Counted from the first letter of the stretch, positions 20,186 through 28,290 are shown. The stretch: 64,000 bases of DNA from Flavobacterium sp. (GCA_023251135.1 JAHEZJ010000014.1:1-64000), one strand, 5' to 3'. The notes: a model not told the origin generated them from the sequence alone. A program made the numbers and translations.

Positions 20186-20467
20186 ATGATTTTAGATATA
20201 GTATCACCAGAAGCAAAATTATTTTCAGGAGAAGTAACATCGGTTACATTACCTGGAGTGGATGGAAGCTTCCAAATATTGAATAATCACGCTCCTATTG
20301 TTTCTATTTTGGAAAAAGGAACGATTAAAATTGCTGCTGCAAAGTTTAATTTTTCTAAAGAAGTAGCGAGTAAATTCACGAAAGTAAACGAGCAAACTTA
20401 TACATTAGAGATTGCATCAGGTACTGTTGAAATGAAAGATAATAAAGTAATTGTTTTAGTTGACTAA
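20186..20467 (+). CDS. atpC: F1F0 ATP synthase subunit epsilon (short form)
   Basis: The central-stalk epsilon subunit. The 93 residues cover only the N-terminal beta-sandwich (ILDIVSPEAKLFSGEV, PGVDGSFQILNNHAPIVSIL, ending VIVLVD). The C-terminal two-helix domain found in epsilon of about 130-140 residues, which can inhibit ATP hydrolysis, is missing. Short epsilons are usual in Bacteroidota. It sits 92 bases after atpD, separated by an inverted repeat, and a strong terminator follows. Confidence 0.95.
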   Translation: MILDIVSPEAKLFSGEVTSVTLPGVDGSFQILNNHAPIVSILEKGTIKIAAAKFNFSKEVASKFTKVNEQTYTLEIASGTVEMKDNKVIVLVD

Positions 20468-20485
20468 AACAGTTTTAGAATAAAG

Positions 20486-20517
20486 AAAAAGACCTCAAGC
20501 AATTGAGGTCTTTTTTT
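20486..20517 (+). terminator. Intrinsic terminator after atpC
   Basis: AGACCTCAA pairs with TTGAGGTCT around the loop GCAA, followed by seven T's. Confidence 0.92.
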
Positions 20518-20636
20518 ATGCCTTAATTTTGTGCTTTTGAACTATTAAAAGATGCGGCTTTTGTCGCTGTAATTGAAGTAAGTAAGCCGGGGCAACTGAT
20601 ACTTCCAGCCCGTTGTTTATTTTACAATCAATTTTA

Positions 20637-20644
20637 TAACTTTG
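20637..20644 (+). promoter_or_regulatory. bioF -7 promoter box
   Basis: TAACTTTG matches TAnnTTTG and ends only 5 bases before the bioF ATG. A TTG at 20613-20615 lies 21 bases upstream of it. If used, the bioF mRNA would be essentially leaderless. Confidence 0.5.
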
Positions 20645-20649
20645 CTTTT

Positions 20650-21786
20650 ATGAAATTACCCGAAAACCTGAATCAGAAATTAGAGATACGAAAGCAGAAC
20701 AATTCGCTTCGAAAATTACCCGTATTTGGTAATTTGGTCGATTTTTCGTCGAATGATTATATAGGTTTTTCAAAATCAGAATCTATTTTTAAGCATACGC
20801 ATGCTTATTTGCTTGAAAATGAGATTTTTCAAAATGGTGCCACCGGATCCCGATTAATTTCGGGCAATCACTCCTTGTACCAAATTACAGAAGCCTTTAT
20901 TGCTGAATTTCATGACGCTCAGTCGGCGTTAATCTTTAATTCGGGTTACGATGCCAATGTTGGTTTTTTTAGCGCTGTACCGCAACGAAATGATGTTATT
21001 CTGTATGATGAGTTGAGTCATGCTTCTATTCGTGACGGAATCATCATGTCTAATGCAAAATCGTATAAATTCAATCACAATGATTTTGAAGATCTGGAGC
21101 GTCTCATTCTGAAGTTTCCGGATACTACTGTCTATATTGTCACCGAAACCGTCTTTTCTATGGATGGAGATAGTCCAAATTTAGAAGAGTTAGTGGAGTT
21201 GTCAGAGCGATACAATTGTTATTTAGTGGTTGATGAAGCACACACCTTGGGCGTTTTTGGAGACAAGGGTGAAGGTTTGATGCAATACCAGAAATTGCAT
21301 GACAGAATTTTTGCCAGAATCATGACTTTCGGGAAAGGTTTGGGCTGTCATGGTGCTGTAGTTTTAGGAAGTCCTGATCTCAAAGAATATCTGGTCAACT
21401 TCGCAAGAAGCTTTATTTATACTACCGGACTTTCACCGCATTCTGTTACTACAATTTTGATCGCCTACCAGCAATTGGAAATAGAAAAAGCAACGATTGA
21501 AAAGTTACGTCAGAACATCGTATTCTTCAATCAGCAAAAAAACTTATTGGGACTGAAACCCATGTTTGTTCGGAGTAAATCGGCCATACAATCGGCTATC
21601 GTTCCGGGAAATGAAAATGTGAAACGACTCGCGCAACAACTTCAGGACAAAGGTTTCGATGTAAAACCCATACTTTCTCCAACTGTTCCGGAAGGTCAGG
21701 AACGTTTGCGCTTTTGTATTCATAGTTATAATTCAGAACAGGAAATCAATCAGATTTTAGAATTATTAGGAAATTTCGTATTTTAG
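20650..21786 (+). CDS. bioF: 8-amino-7-oxononanoate synthase
   Basis: BioF condenses pimeloyl thioester with L-alanine to give 8-amino-7-oxononanoate, the first ring-building step of biotin synthesis. It is a PLP enzyme of the alpha-oxoamine synthase family. Family features are FSSNDYIGFS, GATGSRLISGN, YDELSHASIRDG, VVDEAHTLGVFG and the PLP lysine K229 in TFGKGLGCHG. At 378 residues it is near the usual length. The family also includes KBL and sphinganine-type synthases, but bioD, bioA and a KAS gene within 7 kb support BioF. A GxxExxY gene follows after 35 bases. Confidence 0.92.
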   Translation: MKLPENLNQKLEIRKQNNSLRKLPVFGNLVDFSSNDYIGFSKSESIFKHTHAYLLENEIFQNGATGSRLISGNHSLYQITEAFIAEFHDAQSALIFNSGYDANVGFFSAVPQRNDVILYDELSHASIRDGIIMSNAKSYKFNHNDFEDLERLILKFPDTTVYIVTETVFSMDGDSPNLEELVELSERYNCYLVVDEAHTLGVFGDKGEGLMQYQKLHDRIFARIMTFGKGLGCHGAVVLGSPDLKEYLVNFARSFIYTTGLSPHSVTTILIAYQQLEIEKATIEKLRQNIVFFNQQKNLLGLKPMFVRSKSAIQSAIVPGNENVKRLAQQLQDKGFDVKPILSPTVPEGQERLRFCIHSYNSEQEINQILELLGNFVF

Positions 21787-21827
21787 CTCGCGAACGAAAC
21801 GGATTTGACCGATTCGCGCGCATGACT

Positions 21828-22229
21828 ATGCCAGATCTACTACATAAAGAAATATCGAAATCTATTCTACAAGTATTCTATGAGGTTTATAATGAACTTG
21901 GTTATGGATTTCTTGAAAAAGTATATCAGAATGCAATGTACTTTGAGTTAATATCGCAAGGCTACAAAGTTGAGGCTCAGAAACAAATAAAAGTGTATTT
22001 TAAGAATCGGGTAGTTGGAGAGTTCTATGCTGACTTACTAATCGACGACATTATAATTGTCGAGCTAAAGGCATGCGAATGTTTGATTGGCTCACATGTT
22101 GCTCAATTAATGAATTATTTAAAAGCGACTAAGATTGAGGTGGGGTTAGTTTTAAATTTTGGTGAAACCCCAGATTTTAAGAGATTAGTTTATACCAACA
22201 ACAGAAAATTAAATTTTAAAAAGCCGTGA
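21828..22229 (+). CDS. GxxExxY protein (PD-(D/E)XK-like)
   Basis: A small protein of the GxxExxY family. The name-giving motif is GYGFLEKVYQNA near residue 25, and the nuclease-like core YADLLIDDIIIVELKA gives the D...ExK pattern of the PD-(D/E)XK fold. The role of the family is unknown; these genes are often repeated in genomes and may be selfish or DNA-related. I prefer the second ATG (21828, MPDLLHKE) over the ATG at 21822 because typical members begin close to LLHKE; the two differ by two residues. The stretch just upstream (21787-21821) is GC-richer, with inverted CGCGAA/TTCGCG, unlike its surroundings, hinting at insertion next to bioF. Confidence 0.85.
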   Translation: MPDLLHKEISKSILQVFYEVYNELGYGFLEKVYQNAMYFELISQGYKVEAQKQIKVYFKNRVVGEFYADLLIDDIIIVELKACECLIGSHVAQLMNYLKATKIEVGLVLNFGETPDFKRLVYTNNRKLNFKKP

Positions 22230-22337
22230 TGATCCGTTAAATCCGCTTGATCTGTGGTCCTTTTATTATCTACTCAATAAAAAAACTTCCGTTAGCCCTT
22301 TGTTCTTGGGCTTTCATAAAAAAGTTTAAAATTTTTT

Positions 22338-22370
22338 GTAACGTTTTGAATGTTTGATTACTTACGAGTC
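22338..22370 (+). promoter_or_regulatory. Possible ECF-sigma promoter before the membrane protein/TraB/sigma genes
   Basis: GTAACGTTTT (from 22338) followed about 18 bases later by CGAGTC (22365-22370) resembles the AAC/CGTC-type boxes of ECF-sigma promoters. Genes downstream include an ECF sigma factor, so it could be autoregulation. The match is by eye and weak. Confidence 0.3.
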
Positions 22371-22394
22371 GCAATCAAATAAACCAAAATAATT

Positions 22395-22592
22395 ATGAAA
22401 ACAACTTCAATATCAGTTACCGAAAAAGTATTCAATTTTGTATTTGTCTTTGTTGCTTCGGCAGGACTTGGCTATTCTTTAGTGAATCAGTTTATTTTAG
22501 ACAAACCAAATAAAGAATTACTCCTCATTATGATTTGCCTCTTCTTTGCTTCATTGGCATCCTGGCAGAGAAAAAAATACAGTAAATCGTAA
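22395..22592 (+). CDS. Small two-helix membrane protein
   Basis: A 65-residue protein with two hydrophobic helices (about residues 12-32 and 41-56) and a basic C-terminus (WQRKKYSKS). No named family is recognised. It lies directly downstream of a possible ECF-sigma promoter and 94 bases before the TraB/GumN gene, so it may belong to the same regulon as the sigma factor at 23558. Topology suggests both ends are cytoplasmic. Confidence 0.6.
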   Translation: MKTTSISVTEKVFNFVFVFVASAGLGYSLVNQFILDKPNKELLLIMICLFFASLASWQRKKYSKS

Positions 22593-22605
22593 TACATATT
22601 TTAGC

Positions 22606-22686
22606 AATCATCAGTCAAATCAATTATCAAATCAAACTCAATCAAACTCAATCAAATCATCATCAATCAATTAATCAATCAACAAA
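22606..22686. repeat. TCAA-rich simple-sequence tract
   Basis: An array of degenerate TCAA/ATCAA units, such as AATCAAACTCAATCAAACTC, fills the leader just before the TraB/GumN ATG. There is no fixed period. It may be a slippage product that leaves the leader unstructured. Confidence 0.6.
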
Positions 22687-23550
22687 ATGAAAAATTTATT
22701 TACATCAGCAATCGCAGCAATCGCATTATTTTTTAACGGAACAACACAAGCACAGGGTAAAGCTCCAAAACTTGAAAACTCGCTTTTATGGGAAGTGTCC
22801 GGGAATGGATTGTCAAAGCCTTCTTATTTGTACGGAACCATTCATACCATATGTTCAAAGGATTATTTTATGTCTGAAAAAACAAAAAAGGCATTTGAAG
22901 CTTCTAACGAGTTGGTTTTGGAAATTGACTTTGCAGATCCAAAAGAGATGGCAGACATGCAGCAATTGGCTATGGGGAAAGAACCATTGAGCAAGAAGCT
23001 GAGTCCCGAACAACTTTCAAAGTTGGATGTAATTCTGAAAAAAGCAACCGGAATGAATGTAAAACAGGTGGATGCTTTTAGTCTGGCTACGGTAATGAGC
23101 CTCATTTCTGTCAAAACTTTCGGTTGTGACGATATCAAGCTTTATGAAATGGAATTTATCGAGAAAGCCAAGAAAAGAAATATTGAAATTGGAGGTTTGG
23201 AAACGGTAAAAAGCCAAATGAAAATACTCGAAAATGCCTATACGGATGATGAATTGCTTCAAATGCTGGAAGGGTTAAGCGCTTCGTTAACGGCTGAGTC
23301 AGTTGCGCTTTATAAAAATGAAAATATAAGTGGGTTGTATGATGTTACGACCGATGAAAAAATGTCTAGTGAAAAAACAAATAAAGTTATCTTAGACGAA
23401 AGAAACATCAATTGGGTAAAGAACATGCCGGGATTGATGAAAAAAGAAAGTGTCTTTTTTGCTGTAGGATCGGCACATTTGGGAGGAGATTATGGAGTGA
23501 TTAATTTATTAAGAAAAGCGGGGTATAAGGTAAAACCAATATTGAATTAA
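22687..23550 (+). CDS. TraB/GumN family exported protein
   Basis: A 287-residue protein with a signal peptide to about residue 22 (TTQAQG). The TraB/GumN family signatures are present: KPSYLYGTIHTI (GTIH) near the start and FFAVGSAHLGGDYGVINLL (GxxH) near the end, with the conserved Glu-rich middle. Some eukaryotic TIKI relatives are metalloproteases, and the conserved His and Glu residues may bind metal, but no bacterial activity is firmly assigned. It is followed after 7 bases by an ECF sigma factor gene and then a membrane protein, so it is probably part of an envelope-stress operon (inference). Confidence 0.88.
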   Translation: MKNLFTSAIAAIALFFNGTTQAQGKAPKLENSLLWEVSGNGLSKPSYLYGTIHTICSKDYFMSEKTKKAFEASNELVLEIDFADPKEMADMQQLAMGKEPLSKKLSPEQLSKLDVILKKATGMNVKQVDAFSLATVMSLISVKTFGCDDIKLYEMEFIEKAKKRNIEIGGLETVKSQMKILENAYTDDELLQMLEGLSASLTAESVALYKNENISGLYDVTTDEKMSSEKTNKVILDERNINWVKNMPGLMKKESVFFAVGSAHLGGDYGVINLLRKAGYKVKPILN

Positions 23551-23557
23551 GATTATT

Positions 23558-24061
23558 TTGAAAGAGAAAGAACAAGAATTTTTAAATCGGATCGAAAGTC
23601 ATAAGGGGATACTTTACAAAGTTTCAAAGATGTACATGGATAATCCTGACGATCAACAGGATTTGTTTCAGGAAATTATTTGCCAGCTTTGGAAATCGTA
23701 TGATTCTTTTAGAAGCGAAAGTCAGTTTTCGACCTGGATGTATCGTGTCGCAGTGAATACAGCCATTGTTTTTCTGAAAAAGGAAAAGCGAAAGGTAGAT
23801 AAGTACGAAATCGCCTCTGAGAATATTAAAGACGATGAAGGCGATTCTCATATCAAAGAAAGTCAGATTGATCATTTTTATAAAGCCGTTCAAAAACTCG
23901 AAAAAATAGATAAAGCAATCATTTTTTATCAATTGGAAGGTTTCTCTCATAAAGAAATTGGTGAGAACTTAGGGATTTCGGAAGGAAACGCCAGGGTGAA
24001 ACTCAACAGAGCAAAAGAAAAATTAAAAGAAATAATTAAAAATCAGGGATATGGATTTTAA
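23558..24061 (+). CDS. ECF-type RNA polymerase sigma factor
   Basis: A 167-residue sigma-70-family factor with region 2 (DQQDLFQEIICQLWKSYDSF, then FSTWMYRVAVNTAI) and region 4 (IIFYQLEGFSHKEIGENLGI, then GNARVKLNRAKEKL). It would direct RNA polymerase to a small stress or envelope regulon. The start is TTG, 7 bases after the TraB stop; no ATG gives the full region 2. Its end overlaps the next gene by 11 bases, which suggests tight coupling with that membrane protein, a candidate anti-sigma factor. Confidence 0.92.
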   Translation: MKEKEQEFLNRIESHKGILYKVSKMYMDNPDDQQDLFQEIICQLWKSYDSFRSESQFSTWMYRVAVNTAIVFLKKEKRKVDKYEIASENIKDDEGDSHIKESQIDHFYKAVQKLEKIDKAIIFYQLEGFSHKEIGENLGISEGNARVKLNRAKEKLKEIIKNQGYGF

Positions 24062-24665
24062 CGATATACAAAACGCATGGAATAATGAAAAGACAGAAAA
24101 CGTCGTTGTTCCGAATAATTTAGAAAAAATACAATCGGCAAGCATGCCACTGGACAGGATTAGAAAAAGTTTAAGAATGGAATTCTTTATTCAGTTTTTA
24201 TCTTTTGTGATTATAGGTCTCTTGCCGTTAGATAGCAAGTTTCCACCAAACTTAGTGGTGCCGTTCTACTTCATTTTTGCGATATTGCTTGCAATAGGCA
24301 TTTATTATTTGACGCAGCTTTTTTTGTTCTACAGAAGATTGGATAAGGTGGCATTAAAAACGAAAGACAGTTTGTATGAAACGTATCTGGATATCAGGCT
24401 AAATATGCAGCTTTATAAAACGTTTACTTTTTCGTTATCGCCTTTTTTTCTAGTTTATTTCTTCGGGTTTATTTTGTACCAAATGCCGGATTTCATGCAG
24501 GTTTTAGATGAGGGTTTTGCCAACAGAAAATTAGGACTGCTTGTGTTTGTTTTTGTACTTACGATTTTGCTTATCGGCGTGTTTACCGAATGGTGGGTAC
24601 ATCATTGCTATGGAAAGTATGCTAAGGAAATCCGAAAAGTGATAGACGAACTGAAAGAAGAATAA
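24051..24665 (+). CDS. Four-helix membrane protein, candidate anti-sigma partner
   Basis: A 204-residue protein with a cytoplasmic N-terminal segment of about 45 residues (DFNDIQNAWNNEK) and four hydrophobic helices (about 46-62, 69-92, 122-142, 163-188). There is no zinc-binding anti-sigma motif (HxxxCxxC) and no periplasmic sensor domain. Its start lies inside the end of the sigma-factor gene, the position where anti-sigma genes usually sit. It may therefore sequester the sigma factor at the membrane; this is inferred from position and topology only. A terminator follows. Confidence 0.7.
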   Translation: MDFNDIQNAWNNEKTENVVVPNNLEKIQSASMPLDRIRKSLRMEFFIQFLSFVIIGLLPLDSKFPPNLVVPFYFIFAILLAIGIYYLTQLFLFYRRLDKVALKTKDSLYETYLDIRLNMQLYKTFTFSLSPFFLVYFFGFILYQMPDFMQVLDEGFANRKLGLLVFVFVLTILLIGVFTEWWVHHCYGKYAKEIRKVIDELKEE

Positions 24666-24670
24666 AAAAT

Positions 24671-24705
24671 AACAAACCCATCGCAATGATGGGTTTTGTT
24701 TTTTA
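24671..24705 (+). terminator. Intrinsic terminator after the sigma operon
   Basis: AACAAACCCATC pairs with GATGGGTTTTGTT around GCAAT, followed by T's. Confidence 0.85.
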
Positions 24706-24709
24706 TTGG

Positions 24710-24717
24710 TATTTTTG
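24710..24717 (+). promoter_or_regulatory. bioD -7 promoter box
   Basis: TATTTTTG matches TAnnTTTG, 54 bases before the bioD ATG and just after the upstream terminator. No -33 TTG at the expected spacing. Confidence 0.45.
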
Positions 24718-24771
24718 CATACATTATTAAACAGATATTCACTTGGTGAGTTTTTGTGAAACAAAAGAAGT

Positions 24772-25389
24772 ATGAAAATATTTATTACCGGAATTTCAAC
24801 TGATGTTGGTAAAACCGTTACTTCGGCAATTGTTGTTGAAGCTTTAGAGGCCGATTACTGGAAACCCATTCAGGCCGGAGATTTGGATTTTAGTGATACA
24901 CATAAAGTAAAATCTCATATCTCCAATTCAAAATCTCAATTCTACCCTAATGCATATGAGTTAAACACACCGGCAAGTCCGCATCTGGCTGCGGAAATTG
25001 ATGGTGTTACGATAGATATAAAGAAGATTTTGGAACCCGAAACTACGAATCATTTGGTAATTGAAGGTGCCGGCGGACTATTTGTTCCGTTAAACGAAAA
25101 AGAGACAATCGTCGATTTAATTCAGTCCGATTATAAAATAATTGTGGTTTCAAGACATTATTTAGGAAGCATTAATCACACCTTGTTGACCATAGAAGCG
25201 ATTCAGAACAGAGGTTTTGAAGTTGCAGGGATCATCTTCAGTGGAAACGAAAATAAATCGACCGAAAGTTTAATTCTGAATAAAACCGGAGTACAATGTA
25301 TCGGAAGAATCGATGATGAACCGTACTTTGATCAGAATGTAATTAAGGAATACGCCGATTTGTTCCGTAGTAATTTATTAAAATTGTAA
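24772..25389 (+). CDS. bioD: ATP-dependent dethiobiotin synthetase
   Basis: BioD closes the ureido ring of dethiobiotin from 7,8-diaminopelargonate, CO2 and ATP. The 205 residues show the P-loop GISTDVGKT at about 7-15, the substrate lysine in YWKPIQAG, and VIEGAGGLFVPLNE. It begins a second biotin unit, followed by a repeat-rich 200-base gap and bioA. It probably has its own promoter (TATTTTTG at 24710). Confidence 0.95.
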   Translation: MKIFITGISTDVGKTVTSAIVVEALEADYWKPIQAGDLDFSDTHKVKSHISNSKSQFYPNAYELNTPASPHLAAEIDGVTIDIKKILEPETTNHLVIEGAGGLFVPLNEKETIVDLIQSDYKIIVVSRHYLGSINHTLLTIEAIQNRGFEVAGIIFSGNENKSTESLILNKTGVQCIGRIDDEPYFDQNVIKEYADLFRSNLLKL

Positions 25390-25390
25390 G

Positions 25391-25586
25391 ATGTGGTTTG
25401 TGAAATGTGGGCTGTAAGATGTGGGCTGTAAGATGTGATCTGTAAAATGTGAGATGTGGTTTGTGGAAAGTAAAAAGCTTTCATCTCACAACTCACATTT
25501 TACAAAGAACATTTCACAAAAAAAACATTTCACAAAGAACATTTCACATTTTACAAATCACATTTCACAAGAAAAAAACATTTCAT
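25391..25586. repeat. Degenerate inverted repeat cluster between bioD and bioA
   Basis: The first half contains several variants of TGTGAAATGTG/TGTAAGATGTG (25391-25468); the second half holds the complementary kind, ACATTTCACA/CACATTTTAC (25490-25586). GTAAAATGTGAGATG faces CATCTCACAACTCACATT across AAAAAGCTTT, so the RNA could fold into a long imperfect hairpin before bioA. An in-frame extension of bioA through it encodes a repetitive, non-family peptide. Confidence 0.75.
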
Positions 25587-25591
25587 TAGAT

Positions 25592-26863
25592 ATGACATTA
25601 ACAGAAAAAGACAGCCAATACCTTTGGCATCCGTATACACAGCATAAAACAGCACAGGCCCCAATAGCAATTTCCAGAGGTGAAGGCGCTTTACTTTGGG
25701 ATGAGAATGGCAAAGAATATATTGATGCCATTGCTTCGTGGTGGGTCAATCCGTTTGGACACAGTAACCGATTTATTGCCGACGCGATTTACAAACAGTT
25801 AACCACTTTAGAGCATGTTTTGTTTGGCGGTTTCACACACGAGCCGGCGATCAAAGTGGCTGAAAAGCTGATGGAAATTTTGCCTAAAAACCAACAGAAG
25901 ATTTTCTTTTCAGACAATGGTTCTACGGCGGTAGAAGTGGCAATCAAAGTCGCATTGCAGTTTTTTTTCAATAAGAATGAAAAGCGTACTACGATCATTG
26001 CTTTTGAAAATGCTTTTCACGGTGATACTTTCGCGGCAATGGCTGCAAGTGGAATCTCTTTTTATACACAGGCTTTTCAGGGAATGTTTATTGATGTAGT
26101 CCGAATTCCGGTTCCGGTAAAAGGGCAGGAGCAGGAAAGTTTTGATGCTTTGAGGGCTGTAATTGAAAAGCATGATTGCGCCGGGTTTATTTTTGAACCT
26201 TTGGTGCAGGGTGCCGCCGGAATGGTCATGTACGAACCTGAAGCTTTAGCAAAATTAATGCAGATTTGTAAAGAGCATAATGTTCTTACTATTGCCGATG
26301 AAGTAATGACGGGTTTTGGTAAAACTGGAAAAACCTTTGCAATGGACTATGTGACCGAAGTTCCCGATATGATTTGTTTGTCAAAAGCACTAACCGGAGG
26401 AACAATCCCAATGGCGATTACCACTTTTACGCAGGAAGTTTTTGATGCTTTTTATGACGATGATATCAATAAGGCTTTGTTTCACGGGCATACTTTTACC
26501 GCGAATCCTACAGGTTGTGCTGCGGCTTTGGCGAGTATTGAGTTGTTGCATACAGAGGAGATGCAGGCTAATATTGAGAGAATTCATAAAAGTCATCTTG
26601 ATTTTAAGAAGAAAATCGAGAACCATTCGAAAGTAATTACAGCCAGAACATTGGGGGTTATCTTTGCAGTCGAAATCAAATCAGATTCTGAAGAAAGTTA
26701 TTACGGTTCGATGCGTACCAAGCTCTATAATTTCTTTATTGACAAAGGAGTTGTTCTGCGTCCAGTAGGAAACATTGTTTATATTTTGCCTCCTTATATA
26801 ATGAGTGACGAACAGCTTCAAAAAGTGTACAAAACAATTGAAGATGCTATAGAAATGGTGTAA
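25592..26863 (+). CDS. bioA: Adenosylmethionine--8-amino-7-oxononanoate aminotransferase
   Basis: BioA transfers the amino group of S-adenosylmethionine to 8-amino-7-oxononanoate, giving 7,8-diaminopelargonate. It is a class III PLP aminotransferase with YLWHPYTQHKT, ASWWVNPFGH, FSDNGSTAVEVAIK, FHGDTFAAMAASG and the PLP lysine K265 in CLSKALTGG. I start at the ATG at 25592 (MTLTEKDSQYLWHPY), giving 423 residues; the longer frame from 25454 only reads through the inverted repeat cluster. It follows bioD and precedes the KAS gene. Confidence 0.96.
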   Translation: MTLTEKDSQYLWHPYTQHKTAQAPIAISRGEGALLWDENGKEYIDAIASWWVNPFGHSNRFIADAIYKQLTTLEHVLFGGFTHEPAIKVAEKLMEILPKNQQKIFFSDNGSTAVEVAIKVALQFFFNKNEKRTTIIAFENAFHGDTFAAMAASGISFYTQAFQGMFIDVVRIPVPVKGQEQESFDALRAVIEKHDCAGFIFEPLVQGAAGMVMYEPEALAKLMQICKEHNVLTIADEVMTGFGKTGKTFAMDYVTEVPDMICLSKALTGGTIPMAITTFTQEVFDAFYDDDINKALFHGHTFTANPTGCAAALASIELLHTEEMQANIERIHKSHLDFKKKIENHSKVITARTLGVIFAVEIKSDSEESYYGSMRTKLYNFFIDKGVVLRPVGNIVYILPPYIMSDEQLQKVYKTIEDAIEMV

Positions 26864-27065
26864 ATTTGTGCACAGATTTTCACGGACTTAACGGGTTTAC
26901 TCCAAATCAAAATAAAAAGTATTGTAAGGACTCTAAATTAAAGAGATTGTTGCAGGAACTTTTGTAAAACGGACTGAATTTCGGAAGTAAGATGTGGAAG
27001 CCTGCCGTAGCGGTTTGCGACTTTTACGGTTAGAAAAACAACCTTAGGGTTATAAATTACAAACA

Positions 27066-28232
27066 TTGAATAAAAAAATCTCCATAACAGCTTTTTCTTC
27101 TATTTCACCTTTAGGAAATACTACAGATTCAGTTTGGAAAAAGTACCTGGATCGTGAGCATTGTTTTACGAAACAATTTTTAGATCAACAGGAAACGTCT
27201 GTTGCTGCTCTTGATGCCGAATCTAAACAAATCGTTGCAGAAGTGCGGGAGTCAGATCCGAAGTATAAATTTTTAGATGATTCGGTTTTGTTTGCTTTGG
27301 CAGCGTCAAGAGAGGCAGTCCGACAAGCAGGATGGAATTCAGAAGACATCTTTGGAATTAATATTGGTTCGTCACGCGGAGCAACCGATTTATTTGAAAA
27401 GCATTACAAAGAATATATTGATACCGGTAAGGCACAAACTTTAGCCTCTCCAACCACAACTTTGGGAAATATTTCGTCGTGGATTGCTCATGATTTGCAA
27501 AGTACCGGCCCCGAAATATCACATTCTATAACCTGTTCAACGGCGCTTCATGCTTTGTTAAATGGAGTGGCATGGTTGAAATCAGGCATGGCAGATAAAT
27601 TTTTGGTGGGAGGAAGTGAAGCTCCATTAACCGATTTTACGATTGCTCAAATGCGAGCGCTTAAAATATATTCGAGAATTGATCAGGAATTAGAATCGTG
27701 GCCCAATCTGGCCTTCGACTTTGAGAAAACCCAGAATACTATGATTTTGGGGGAAGGTGCAGCGGTTTGTTGTCTCGAGTCGGGAGAACAAGAAAATGCA
27801 TTGGCATACGTTACAGGAGTGGGGTATGCAACCGAAATTTTAGAACATAATATCTCAATTTCTGCAGAAGCGACCTGTTTTCAGAAATCAATGAAAATGG
27901 CTTTAAAAGATGTTGCTCCCGAAACCGTTGATGCTATTGTGATGCACGCGCCGGGAACAATCAAAGGAGATTTGACGGAACTACGCGCTATCGAAAAGGT
28001 TTTTGGCTCTCAGTTGCCTTTGCTCACCACCAATAAATGGAAGATTGGACATACTTTTGGAGCATCCGGTATATTGAGTTTAGAGTTGGCACTTTTAATG
28101 TTTCGGCACGATACTTTTATCGGAGTACCTTTTGGAGAAGAGCAAAAACAGACTAAGCCCCTTAGAAAAATACTGATTAATGCCGTAGGTTTCGGAGGAA
28201 ATGCGGTGAGTATCCTGATTGAAAAACCATAG
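27066..28232 (+). CDS. Beta-ketoacyl synthase (KAS I/II-like) in the biotin region
   Basis: A 388-residue thiolase-fold condensing enzyme. The KAS I/II Cys-His-His triad is intact: C157 in ITCSTALHAL, H294 in VMHAPGTIKGD and H329 in WKIGHTFGASG (with K326). It should do decarboxylative condensation on acyl-ACP. It starts with TTG (NKKISITAFSSISPLGN); no ATG fits. It is smaller and more divergent than FabF. Its place after bioA suggests a role in making or trimming the pimeloyl chain for biotin, but this is contextual; it could instead serve another acyl pathway. A shared terminator follows. Confidence 0.85.
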   Translation: MNKKISITAFSSISPLGNTTDSVWKKYLDREHCFTKQFLDQQETSVAALDAESKQIVAEVRESDPKYKFLDDSVLFALAASREAVRQAGWNSEDIFGINIGSSRGATDLFEKHYKEYIDTGKAQTLASPTTTLGNISSWIAHDLQSTGPEISHSITCSTALHALLNGVAWLKSGMADKFLVGGSEAPLTDFTIAQMRALKIYSRIDQELESWPNLAFDFEKTQNTMILGEGAAVCCLESGEQENALAYVTGVGYATEILEHNISISAEATCFQKSMKMALKDVAPETVDAIVMHAPGTIKGDLTELRAIEKVFGSQLPLLTTNKWKIGHTFGASGILSLELALLMFRHDTFIGVPFGEEQKQTKPLRKILINAVGFGGNAVSILIEKP

Positions 28233-28253
28233 TTTCACACCAATCTAAGAGAT

Positions 28254-28290
28254 AAAAAAAATCCATTCTGTTATCAGAATGGATTTTTTT
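28254..28290. terminator. Bidirectional terminator between KAS and the T9SS cargo gene
   Basis: ATCCATTCTG pairs with CAGAATGGAT around TTAT, flanked by A's on the left and T's on the right, so it can serve both convergent genes. Confidence 0.88.

Noticed and set aside
22606..22686. CRISPR-like short repeats
   Set aside because: Units are only 4-5 bases, have no regular spacers and no cas genes nearby.
25454..25591. N-terminal extension of bioA from an upstream ATG
   Set aside because: It translates the inverted repeat cluster into a repetitive peptide absent from the BioA family; the ATG at 25592 fits the family.
27001..27065. Possible RNA element between bioA and the KAS gene
   Set aside because: No stable stem, T-run or conserved box could be identified.
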